The position numbers were made by a program, and so were the translations under genes. The notes under the pieces were generated by a model. It saw only the letters and a list, made by a program, of their open reading frames with translations. It ran no database searches and was not told the DNA's origin. DNA of 64,000 bases from Chloroflexota bacterium (GTDB taxonomy: Bacteria; Chloroflexota; Dehalococcoidia; Lucifugimonadales; Lucifugimonadaceae): the NCBI GenBank assembly GCA_029262735.1, contig JAJCYY010000076.1, forward strand, positions 1-64,000. Direction: 5' to 3'. Positions 38,841 to 46,975 of the stretch are shown here, piece after piece. The number at the start of each line of letters is the position of its first letter. Positions within the stretch are counted from its first letter, which is position 1.

Positions 38841-39929
38841 CTAAATCTCCTCGACCACCGCCAAAACCTCCTCCGTGTTACAGGCTGCAACCACCCGACT
38901 GCTCGTGTGGTCCGTCCGTGCCTCCGGCTGCTCCGCCAGCGCAGCGAAATCCCGGTCGCTCAAGAACGAGAGCGTCGCCAGGTAGTGACACATCGCCAGA
39001 TGTACAAACCGCTCAATCTCCTCGAACGAAACACCTGCAACACCCTCAGCATCCAACGCCCTGACATATCGACGAATCAGCCCACCCTGCTCCCAGCGAG
39101 CCGTCCCCGGTTCAAGGCACGAAGCCGTCAGCTTCGCTACATCCTTGGCCGGGTTCGCCCGCTCCGCCAGCGCCCAGTCGATAAACACCGGCTCGCTGCC
39201 ATCGAAAAACAGGTTCTCCTGGTGCAGGTCGGCATGAATCAGCGACTCCGGACCCGCGTGCAGCGCCTCGTAAACGCCGTCCATCTTCGTTCGCAGCAAC
39301 TCGCCAAGTCGAAGCTGAATGGATGAAAGCTCGTAGGCGCCCGAATTCACCAGTTGAGGCCACAGCGCACCGAACCGCTCTGCTGAAACCTGGTCGACGC
39401 CCGAAACCGCCGGTCGCCCCAGCCAGTCCATGCGATCCAGCTCATCACCGTTCCAGTAGCGAGCATGCAGCCTGGCCAGCCGAACCAGCGCCGTTTCGAC
39501 GCGGTCTATAGAAACTGTCTCGTCATCCCGGAACGACTCCATCGCGCCCAGGTCCTCAAGCACCATCACCGCTGCACCGGTTCGCTCGTCGAACTCGGCA
39601 ACCCACGCCTTCGGAGTCCGCAGACGGGCGTCCGGCGCAACCACACGATAGAACATCGCCTCGCGTCGATACATGCGCACGGCATCAGGAGTCATCGCAC
39701 CCAGCCGCGCCTGTAGCGGTAGCTTCGCCACGAGAGTCGGCGGTGCGCCGTCCGCTCCCTCGCCGGTCCACCGAACCCGCAGCCTGAATGATCGTGAAAG
39801 GTAGCCATATCCGCCGTCCAGTGCCGTTGCATCCACAGCAGCAACCGTCGGTAGCTCCGCGCCGGCTGACTCGAACAACCGGTTGAGCGCGTCAGTAGTG
39901 ATCTCAGATACGTCAGCGGCGATCATCAT
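38841..39929 (-). CDS. APH/ecdysteroid-kinase-like phosphotransferase
   Basis: A 362-residue kinase-fold protein. The catalytic loop is LIHADLHQENLFFDG and the metal-binding Asp is in VFIDWALAERANPAKD; the nucleotide lysine is in LVAKLPL and a glutamate in the REAMFY helix. This fits the aminoglycoside phosphotransferase clan, nearest in style to ecdysteroid 22-kinase-like (DUF1679/EcKinase) members. It should phosphorylate a hydroxyl of a small molecule. Two adjacent ATGs start it. It is divergent from the dioxygenase remnant to the right. Confidence 0.85.
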   Translation of the reverse strand: MMIAADVSEITTDALNRLFESAGAELPTVAAVDATALDGGYGYLSRSFRLRVRWTGEGADGAPPTLVAKLPLQARLGAMTPDAVRMYRREAMFYRVVAPDARLRTPKAWVAEFDERTGAAVMVLEDLGAMESFRDDETVSIDRVETALVRLARLHARYWNGDELDRMDWLGRPAVSGVDQVSAERFGALWPQLVNSGAYELSSIQLRLGELLRTKMDGVYEALHAGPESLIHADLHQENLFFDGSEPVFIDWALAERANPAKDVAKLTASCLEPGTARWEQGGLIRRYVRALDAEGVAGVSFEEIERFVHLAMCHYLATLSFLSDRDFAALAEQPEARTDHTSSRVVAACNTEEVLAVVEEI

Positions 39930-40043
39930 TCCAGCATGCTAACCGAGGCACACCCCAACTACTCGCCGAAAGTGGTAATTTGCTGCATTGCTGCAAGGCG
40001 CGCGCAGCACTGCTCTACCGAACTTATGACTAGGAGACCGAAT

Positions 40044-40280
40044 TTGTCGCTCACACAGGAACAGATCGAGACATACAAGAAGAACGGGTATCTCGGCGTG
40101 GAAGGCGTCTTCTCGGGATCAGAGCTCGACGACCTGCGTCGCGTCACCGAAGAGTACGTGGAGCAGTCACGCGACTACACCGAGCACACCGATGAAGGGA
40201 TCAATAGCTCCCTCCACGGATACTCAGCGGCGGGATGCGACGAAATGGTCCACTGGACCCTAGAAACCCTGGCAGCATGA
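40044..40280 (+). pseudogene. Phytanoyl-CoA dioxygenase family N-terminal remnant
   Basis: Only about 55 residues match the start of PhyH-family Fe(II)/2-oxoglutarate dioxygenases (LSLTQEQIETYKKNGYLGVE; SGSELDDLRRVTEEYVEQSR). The catalytic HxD...H part is wholly absent, and the last about 20 residues look unrelated. A TTG at 40044 has AGGAG seven bases upstream; an ATG at 40026 is also possible. The stop overlaps the ATG of the next gene (ATGA), so the remnant may now act as a translated leader for it. Confidence 0.65.
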
Positions 40281-41305
40281 AGGTCAGAGAAGCCCGGGAG
40301 CAAGCCGGTCGGTGGGCGAAAGAGTTCGCAGCGAACGAACCCAACGTCATCGCCATCCACTCGATGGGCAGCATCAACTATCTTCCGCCGGGAGACGAAT
40401 TCGCCGCGTTCAGAGATATCGACATGAACGTCGTATCGACTGCCGCATCTGGTTGGACAGTGCACAACCTTGAGTGGAACGGGCTGCTCATTGAGTACGG
40501 ACTCGTCTCCGCTGGAAAGTACGAATCAGCCGAAAAACTGCTGGCGTCACCAGAACTCGCAGGCAACGTGTCCCAGGAAAGCATCCTCTACGATAAAACC
40601 GGTCAACTCACCGAAATTTCACGAGCAGTTGAAAGCAACTACCGCGATCCAAAGTGGATTCTCGCCAGGTGTGACTCCGGGACCCGGGCGGCCACTGAAT
40701 GGCTTGAGAAAGGCCGGCAGGCGGCCGGTCCCCTCGATGAACTTGAGTGCCTGTGGTTTGCCACCGGATTCCTGGCCGGTCTTCCCGCGCTTGCAACGCT
40801 TGCCCCGCTCACACACCGGCGCGGGCTGGTCATCGCCAAAACGGTGCTCTCCGAGCACGGCCACGACGAGATGTATCAGCGTCTGCTTGGGCTGCTCGGC
40901 CTGGACCGTGTCGACACGGATGGGTGCGTCAGTCTCCTCGAGGCCACCGCAACCGCGTACGACATGGCGCTTTCGGTTCAACGCACGCCCACTCCATATT
41001 CGTTCAAGCTCCAACCGCGCATCCGCACCTACGCCGTCGACGGCGCAAAAGACATGATTGAAGAAGGCCACGTGCAGGAAGCGGTTCACTGGATTCTGGC
41101 GTTCGTCGGTGTTGCCGCTGCGACGCTTAGTGTTGATGGAGATGATGCGGATCGTGAGCAAGCAACCGGTCTGGTGAGAGATGCAATCCACCTGCTCGGG
41201 CTTGACTCTCCCGGTGAAGGTCAGACTCGGATTGAGGCAGGGAGAGCTCTTGCCGCCGAGCTCAGAGACATCTGCGATTCCCTCATCCCGTCACAATCTG
41301 ACTGA
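40277..41305 (+). CDS. Unknown protein, possibly nucleotidyltransferase-like
   Basis: A 342-residue soluble protein. The N-terminal stretch VIAIHSMGSINYLPPGDEFA followed by FRDIDMNVV has the GS(x)...DxD spacing of minimal nucleotidyltransferase folds, and the remainder is mostly helical (residues about 130-340), as in proteins of that clan with a helical C-terminal domain. That assignment is tentative. ATG at 40277 overlaps the stop of the dioxygenase remnant. No other neighbour suggests a function. Confidence 0.6.
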   Translation: MKVREAREQAGRWAKEFAANEPNVIAIHSMGSINYLPPGDEFAAFRDIDMNVVSTAASGWTVHNLEWNGLLIEYGLVSAGKYESAEKLLASPELAGNVSQESILYDKTGQLTEISRAVESNYRDPKWILARCDSGTRAATEWLEKGRQAAGPLDELECLWFATGFLAGLPALATLAPLTHRRGLVIAKTVLSEHGHDEMYQRLLGLLGLDRVDTDGCVSLLEATATAYDMALSVQRTPTPYSFKLQPRIRTYAVDGAKDMIEEGHVQEAVHWILAFVGVAAATLSVDGDDADREQATGLVRDAIHLLGLDSPGEGQTRIEAGRALAAELRDICDSLIPSQSD

Positions 41306-41427
41306 GCATCGAGTCACTGCCTGCCGCTTGGTTTATTCCGTGACTTCGATCAGCGCACCGGCACCTGCTGTATCCAGCTGGAAACCGTTCTCCGACCGTG
41401 CGGCTCCTCCTCTCTCATACACGCCTC

Positions 41428-41443
41428 ACCAACATGTGTTGGT
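41428..41443. promoter_or_regulatory. Palindrome upstream of the DUF4389 gene
   Basis: accaaca and tgttggt flank the two bases tg. It lies 83 bases before the gene start. It could be an operator or a short transcript hairpin, but no T-run follows. Confidence 0.35.
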
Positions 41444-41525
41444 CAGCCCTGAGCCAGCAAGATAATATGCGCCCAGCCGAACGGCAGATTCGGCCCGATT
41501 ACAACTATCTGTAGGGGACGTACAG

Positions 41526-42197
41526 ATGACTACTACCGGACCTGGAGACACACCACCAGAACAGGCCACACCGGCCGCGCAAGGCGCCTCGCCGCCATAC
41601 GCATTGCGGTTCTCCGTTGACTACCCCGACAGGGACCTTGACAAGCTATCGAGCGCACTGCGCATCTTCTGGGTCATCCCGATAGCCATCGTGCTCGGGG
41701 GAATCGGCATATACGGCGGCGACTTCTCAGGCGGCGGATGGGTAACGTTCGCCGGAGTAATCTTCATTGCGCCACTGCTGATGATTTTGTTCAGGCAGAA
41801 GTACCCGCGCTGGTGGTGGGACTTCAATGTGCAGTTGCTGCGTTTCGAGGCGCGGATCAGCATGTACCTGGCGCTGACCACGGACGTCTATCCGGCCACC
41901 GACGAGGAGCAGTCCGTTCATCTCGATGCGGACTATCCGGACGTCGAGCGTGACCTGAACCGCTGGCTGCCATTGGTGAAGTGGCTGCTCGCCATACCGC
42001 ACGTAATCGTGCTGTTCTTCCTTGGGATAGCGGCGATCTTCGTGCTCATATACGTCTGGTTCGCGATCCTATTCACAGGGCGATATCCGCGCGGCGCGTT
42101 CGACTACATCGTCGGTGTCAGCCGCTGGAGCTACCGTGTCCAGGCTTATGCGTTCCTGCTGAACACAGACGTCTACCCCCCGTTCTCGCTGGACTAG
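41526..42197 (+). CDS. DUF4389 membrane protein
   Basis: A 223-residue protein with four membrane spans in two similar halves. The repeated phrase is RFSVDYPDRDLDKLSSALRI early and ADYPDVERDLNRWLPLVKWL late, with TTDVYPA and NTDVYPPFSL closing each half, which is the internal duplication of DUF4389. The arrangement FTGRYPRGAFDYIVG is also typical. Function unknown for the family. Single gene. Confidence 0.88.
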   Translation: MTTTGPGDTPPEQATPAAQGASPPYALRFSVDYPDRDLDKLSSALRIFWVIPIAIVLGGIGIYGGDFSGGGWVTFAGVIFIAPLLMILFRQKYPRWWWDFNVQLLRFEARISMYLALTTDVYPATDEEQSVHLDADYPDVERDLNRWLPLVKWLLAIPHVIVLFFLGIAAIFVLIYVWFAILFTGRYPRGAFDYIVGVSRWSYRVQAYAFLLNTDVYPPFSLD

Positions 42198-42656
42198 GGC
42201 AGCAAACGCCCGGGATGCGCCAGAGCTTGCGGCATAGCTGTGCGCCAGGATGTAGCCGCCGTGAGCGCGCGGAGCTGTTTTCTTCTCCCGTCCCAGGGGA
42301 GAAACGGGTGCCCGCTCGCGGGTGCAAGCTAGAGGGTGGGTTGTCGTGATGCGCTCTGCCATCGCCGGGCGTACTCGTGCCGAAATATGATCGACGTCAA
42401 CCAACCTGCATCTCACTCGTCCAGGCCGACCAGTAGCCGCGCAACCGAGTACCACACGTCGGTATGATCTATATGCCGCAGACGAGATGATTCAACCGCA
42501 ACTTCGGGATGACACAGCCCCCCGTCCCGGACCACACAGACCCTGCGCCGGATGACACACTTAACAGGTCGCTGCCAGCCCCCATGCACTCGATAAGCAG
42601 TACAGGCGCCACGCGACGTTGAAACTCGCCCGCAACACACTCGGTTCTCACACACC
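42198..42656. other. Gap with one dispersed repeat module
   Basis: A degenerate copy (cttctcccgtcccagggga, later gctagagggtgggttgtcgt) occurs at about 42282-42346. Nothing else is recognised; the promoter of the SPATA20-like gene should lie at its right end. Confidence 0.45.
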
Positions 42657-44741
42657 ATGCCAAACCGCCTCGCCAACGAAACCAGCCCCTACCTGCTGCA
42701 GCACCAGCACAATCCCGTCGACTGGTATCCGTGGGGCGAAGAGGCGTTCGAGCTTGCTCGCTCAACCAATCGGCCCATCATGCTCAGCGTCGGTTACTCC
42801 GCGTGCCACTGGTGCCACGTCATGGAGCGAGAATCGTTCGAGAACGAAGAGATCGCAGCGCTGATGAACCGTCTCTTCGTCAACATTAAGGTCGACCGTG
42901 AAGAGCGGCCTGATGTCGACTCCATCTACATGTCCGCGGTGCAGGCCATGACCGGCCACGGCGGCTGGCCCATGACAGTCTTTATGGCCCCAGACGGCAA
43001 ACCCTTCTTTGGCGGCACCTACTTTCCAAACGAAGACCGCGGCGGACTTCCCGCCTTTCCGCGCCTCCTGGCAGCCGTCTCGGACGCCTACCACGACCCC
43101 GAGCGCAAGGACCAGCTGCTCAGCACATCATCAAACGTGGTCGGCCGAATCGAGTCGATGGCCGCGGTGCGCCAGAGCCAGGAGCCGCTAACCCTGGACA
43201 TCGTTGACACCGCGGCGCTGGCTTTCCAGCGAGAGTTCGATCCGCAGAACGGCGGCATGGGCATGCAGCCGAAGTTCCCACAGCCGATGGATTACGAGAT
43301 GCTGCTGCGGCACTGGAAGCGGACCGGTGACGAAAACTCGTTGAACATGGTCGTCACGACGCTCACGAAGATGGCCCGCGGCGGCATATATGACCAGATC
43401 GGAGGCGGCTTCGCGCGCTACTCCACGGACACATTCTGGCTCGTCCCGCACTTCGAGAAGATGCTCTACGACAACGCCCAACTGGCTTCACTGTTCCTGC
43501 ATGCATGGCAGGCGACCGGCAACCCGTTGTTCAAAAAGGTCGTTGAAGAAACGTTGACCTACGTGCAGCGGGAGATGACGCATGCCGACGGCGGCTTCTA
43601 CTCAGCACAGGATGCAGACTCCGAGGGCGAAGAAGGTAAGTTCTACGTCTGGCTTCAGCAGGAGATCGACGCCGTTCTTGGGTCGGAGCAGGGCCGCGTT
43701 GCCCGCGCATTCTGGGGCGTCACGCGTAAAGGCAATTTTGAAGGAAAGAATATCCTCAACGTGCCGCGGGAGCCGGTTGAGGTTGCGGCGGAGCTTGAGA
43801 TTTCAGAAGAGGAGCTCGGCCGCCAGGTCACAGACGCTGCGGCAAAGCTATATGAAGCTCGCTCGAAGCGCATCTGGCCGGGACTTGATGACAAGGTACT
43901 GACCTCGTGGAACGGCCTCATGATGAAGGCGTTCGCAGAGTGCGGCGCAGCGTTCGGCAGGCAGGACTGGATAGACACCGCTCGCAAAAACGCTGGCTTT
44001 CTGCTCGATACGCTCCACTCCGGCAGCCGGTTGCTGCGAACCTGGAAAGCCGCTGGCCGAGAATCCGAAGAGACAAAAGCCCACCTGAACGGCTATCTCG
44101 AAGACTATTCGATGCTCACAGACGGCCTGCTCGCCCTTTACGAGGCAACCTTCGAGCCACGCTGGTTCGATGCCGCCAGGCAGATCGCAGACGAGATGAT
44201 CGAACTTTTCTGGTCGTTCGATGACGCTGTGTTCTACGACACCGGCAGCGACCACGAACAGCTGCTCGTTCGCCCAAGGGACATCTTCGACAACGCCATT
44301 CCGTCAGGCAGTTCCACCGCCGCCGGCGCGCTGCTCAGGCTTGCTGTATTCACCGGCGATCCCGCTTATCACCGCACCGCCGCCGCTTCCATGCGGGCCG
44401 CCCGCGACATGATGGTCAGCGCTCCACAGGGCACCGCTCACTGGATCAACGCCGTCGACATCTACAACACGACAGCGCAGGAAGTTGTGATCGTGGGAGA
44501 TGTCTCAGACGAGGCAACGCAGGCCCTGTTGCGTGTGGCCCGCAGCGGCTACAGCCCGAACAGGCTGCTTGCCGGTACAGACGGGCAGGCAAGTGCTGAC
44601 GGGCACGGTAAATCTATCGACTCACCCCTGCTCGAAGACCGGCCGCAACTGGACGGCAAGCCAACGGCGTTCGTCTGCGAGAACTACGCCTGTCAGCTAC
44701 CCGTCACGGACCCGAGCGCGCTAGCAGATCAGTTGGCCTGA
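42657..44741 (+). CDS. SPATA20/YyaL-type thioredoxin-domain protein (DUF255)
   Basis: A 694-residue protein of full family length. Residues 1-165 form the DUF255 thioredoxin-like domain with [18 protein letters not shown] (two cysteines in CHWCH) and [20 protein letters not shown]. The rest is a six-hairpin toroid like that of N-acylglucosamine epimerases ([34 protein letters not shown]). The exact reaction is unknown. Its end overlaps the convergent marR-like gene by 13 bases. Confidence 0.93.
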   Translation: MPNRLANETSPYLLQHQHNPVDWYPWGEEAFELARSTNRPIMLSVGYSACHWCHVMERESFENEEIAALMNRLFVNIKVDREERPDVDSIYMSAVQAMTGHGGWPMTVFMAPDGKPFFGGTYFPNEDRGGLPAFPRLLAAVSDAYHDPERKDQLLSTSSNVVGRIESMAAVRQSQEPLTLDIVDTAALAFQREFDPQNGGMGMQPKFPQPMDYEMLLRHWKRTGDENSLNMVVTTLTKMARGGIYDQIGGGFARYSTDTFWLVPHFEKMLYDNAQLASLFLHAWQATGNPLFKKVVEETLTYVQREMTHADGGFYSAQDADSEGEEGKFYVWLQQEIDAVLGSEQGRVARAFWGVTRKGNFEGKNILNVPREPVEVAAELEISEEELGRQVTDAAAKLYEARSKRIWPGLDDKVLTSWNGLMMKAFAECGAAFGRQDWIDTARKNAGFLLDTLHSGSRLLRTWKAAGRESEETKAHLNGYLEDYSMLTDGLLALYEATFEPRWFDAARQIADEMIELFWSFDDAVFYDTGSDHEQLLVRPRDIFDNAIPSGSSTAAGALLRLAVFTGDPAYHRTAAASMRAARDMMVSAPQGTAHWINAVDIYNTTAQEVVIVGDVSDEATQALLRVARSGYSPNRLLAGTDGQASADGHGKSIDSPLLEDRPQLDGKPTAFVCENYACQLPVTDPSALADQLA

Positions 44742-45223
44742 GCGGGTTCCGGCCGGCTGGCAGGGAGATATCGCTCATCGATCTTTTCCAGTAGCTGCGT
44801 CGCCTCCGCAACAACCATCAGCTCAAGGCCGCGCAGTCCTTCCAACTCCTCGGCAACATGCTCGACGCGCCTGCGACGCCCCTCCTCCATCAACTCCAAC
44901 CCATGCTCGGTCGCCGTCACACGCACCACGCGGCCGTCGTCGGACTTCCTGTCGCGGGACACGAGTCCGAGCTCTTCGAGAAAGTTGACGATGCGCGTTA
45001 TCGCAGGCAGCGAAACCATCTCCATCGCCGCGAGTTCACTGATCGATTTCGGGCCGGCAAAAGCGAGAATTGAGAGCAACGACAGCCGCTCTGGAGTCAG
45101 CCCGCTCTGTCTGTCTGCTATGCGTGCCCTGCGCAACACGTGAATCGCGATTGAGTGAAGCTGGTTTGCAACACGATTAAGCAGATCGTCTGACATTCCC
45201 TGTGGAACAGGTGGAGTTGACAT
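44729..45223 (-). CDS. MarR family transcriptional regulator
   Basis: A 164-residue winged-helix regulator: helices [20 protein letters not shown], the dimer-proximal turn [19 protein letters not shown], and the wing [14 protein letters not shown]. It is divergent from a VOC-family gene, and two perfect palindromes lie in the 109-base space between them, next to its own start. It most likely represses both genes until a small ligand binds. ATG at 45223. Confidence 0.93.
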   Translation of the reverse strand: MSTPPVPQGMSDDLLNRVANQLHSIAIHVLRRARIADRQSGLTPERLSLLSILAFAGPKSISELAAMEMVSLPAITRIVNFLEELGLVSRDRKSDDGRVVRVTATEHGLELMEEGRRRRVEHVAEELEGLRGLELMVVAEATQLLEKIDERYLPASRPEPAQAN

Positions 45224-45229
45224 AGTTAG

Positions 45230-45278
45230 TTAACACTGTTAAGCATATTATCGGCCCTGACACAATTAACACTGTTAA
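45230..45278. promoter_or_regulatory. Two identical MarR-type operator palindromes
   Basis: ttaacactgttaa occurs at 45230-45242 and at 45266-45278, each a perfect palindrome around a central c (ttaaca-c-tgttaa) and each followed by gca. Centres are 36 bases apart. Between a divergent regulator and its likely target, these are almost certainly its binding sites. Confidence 0.85.
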
Positions 45279-45332
45279 GCAAACGGCAGGCTAACGCAAG
45301 TGGCTCAGGTCGCCTGTTCAGGAGAGGTTTCA

Positions 45333-45731
45333 ATGACCGGAAGCGAATTACTCCAGTCCATCGGACAGATTCACATCAGCGTCACCGACCTCGACCGCGC
45401 CGTCTGCTTCTATCGGGATACGCTCGGAATGCAGTTCCTGTTTCAAGTTCCGGGCCAGCCAATGGCCTTTTTCCGATGCGGCGAAGTTCGGCTCTATCTC
45501 GGCGTGCCAGAGTCGGAGGAGTTCAGGTCGAAGTCTGTTCACTACTACCGCGTCGCCTCGATCGACGACGCCTACGCGGAGCTACAGGGCAGGGAAGTCG
45601 AGTTCAAGAACGCGCCTCACATGATCAACAACGACGGCACGCACGAGCTGTGGCTGGCGTTCTTCCAGGACCCGGACGGCAATCACCTGTCGCTAATGGA
45701 AGAACGACCCGTCGTTTCCTCACCTGACTGA
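45333..45731 (+). CDS. VOC-superfamily (glyoxalase/dioxygenase fold) protein
   Basis: A 132-residue protein with two beta-alpha-beta modules: QIHISVTDLDRAVCFYRDTL opens the first with its metal-site histidine, and FFQDPDGNHLSLMEE closes the second with a second histidine and the glutamate. A divalent metal is expected. It could be a lactoylglutathione lyase, an extradiol dioxygenase or a resistance protein; sequence alone does not say. ATG at 45333 has AGGAG upstream; the frame is open from 45300. Likely controlled by the adjacent MarR protein. Confidence 0.88.
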   Translation: MTGSELLQSIGQIHISVTDLDRAVCFYRDTLGMQFLFQVPGQPMAFFRCGEVRLYLGVPESEEFRSKSVHYYRVASIDDAYAELQGREVEFKNAPHMINNDGTHELWLAFFQDPDGNHLSLMEERPVVSSPD

Positions 45732-45764
45732 GTTGGCGACCGACGGATTCGCTGGTCGTGGCAG

Positions 45765-46040
45765 AAGTATTTTTCTTCGCCCGACTTAACCGGCATCTGA
45801 CGGAATAACCTACTCATGGCGGAAGCCGGTTTCTCCCTCCCTGACAGGGAGGGAGTTAGAGGGTGGGCTGTCGTGATGGCAGAGCCATCACCTGCTGGTA
45901 GGGGCGCCGCTTGCTGCGCCCGCAGCCCGCAAGGGCTGACGCCCCATCGTCCCGAAACGCGAGTGCCCGATTGTGGGCGCGGGACCCGGTGTGGATGAGG
46001 CGACCCACCAGAACCGCTCTCTGCATCTGCGACAACCAAC
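45765..46040. repeat. Composite of dispersed repeat modules
   Basis: In order: ttttcttcgcccgacttaac, ctccctccctgacagggagg with gagttagagggtgggc, ggtaggggcgccgcttgctg, and cgggacccggtgtggatgag with caccagaaccgctctctgca. One of the fullest chains in the window. Confidence 0.8.
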
Positions 46041-46221
46041 ACAGCACAACCGCCAACAGCGGCATATCCGACAACCACAACCGCCGCCTTTCACCCGAAC
46101 TCTGCGGCAAACTACTGGTAGAAGCCACTAGCCGCGCTCGGTGCAGCACTCCAACCGGCTGGTCAGCGACGCGCCCAGAATCGGTTCATCAGGTCAGAAG
46201 CCCGGCAACGGCGGAATCTTC

Positions 46222-46842
46222 TTGAAACTTCCAATCGCACTCACAATCGCAATGGTCACGGCAATCGCCGCCGCAGCTGCCTGTAGCTCCGGTAAAGCGG
46301 ATGAGGCCAAAAACCTGCCTGCTGAGCCCGGAATCACGATCCAGCGATCCACCTCGCTCGCCCTCGAACACCAGTGGGGCGACGTAAACCACTGGCAGAT
46401 CGAAGGAGCGAACTGGTCGATCGATCTGCCGGAAGAGGGCCGCTGGGATTTTGGAGGGCCGCTCAACGAATCCGGCTTCTCGCCCAACGCCGCGACCTAT
46501 CGGAGCGACAACGGCACGCTCGAAGTGCCCGAGCCGTTCACCTTCGTCGATGTCCTCCGGTTCGACCTGGCATCACTGGCGGTGCAGAGCTGCACCAGGC
46601 CCACGATCATCGACCCCGACGGCGGCCTGATCTCCGTTCGCATGGATGACATGCAGATAGACGGTCACACCGCCACGGTCAGCCGCATCACATCACCTGC
46701 GCGAGACGGCTCCGGAACCGGCACCTTTGAGATCTGCTTTGTTACCGGCGACTCGATGTACCAGCTCACCGCCGCAGCACGGCCTCTTGACGCCCAGGCA
46801 GACCTGTTCACCATGCTCGGCTCGTTCACCCTAACGGACTGA
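46222..46842 (+). CDS. Lipoprotein of unknown function
   Basis: About 206 residues. A TTG at 46222 after ggcgga starts a lipoprotein signal (LKLPIALTIAMVTAIAAAAA, then Cys). The mature part has WQIEGANWSIDLPEEGRWDF and a pair of cysteines (VQSCTRP, FEICF) in a probable beta-rich domain that resembles small periplasmic proteins measured for PsbP-like folds, but no family is certain. Outside-facing, membrane-tethered. Confidence 0.7.
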   Translation: MKLPIALTIAMVTAIAAAAACSSGKADEAKNLPAEPGITIQRSTSLALEHQWGDVNHWQIEGANWSIDLPEEGRWDFGGPLNESGFSPNAATYRSDNGTLEVPEPFTFVDVLRFDLASLAVQSCTRPTIIDPDGGLISVRMDDMQIDGHTATVSRITSPARDGSGTGTFEICFVTGDSMYQLTAAARPLDAQADLFTMLGSFTLTD

Positions 46843-46975
46843 TCCAGCTCACTGCGCGCCGTAGAGATGTTCCCGCGAGCTACCTGAGCAGCGTCAGGCA
46901 CCGATCACACCCTCGCTACGCCTTCATCACGCTGTTCGTGAAGTGGTAGCGTGTTGCAGCAGAGAAAATGATCCG

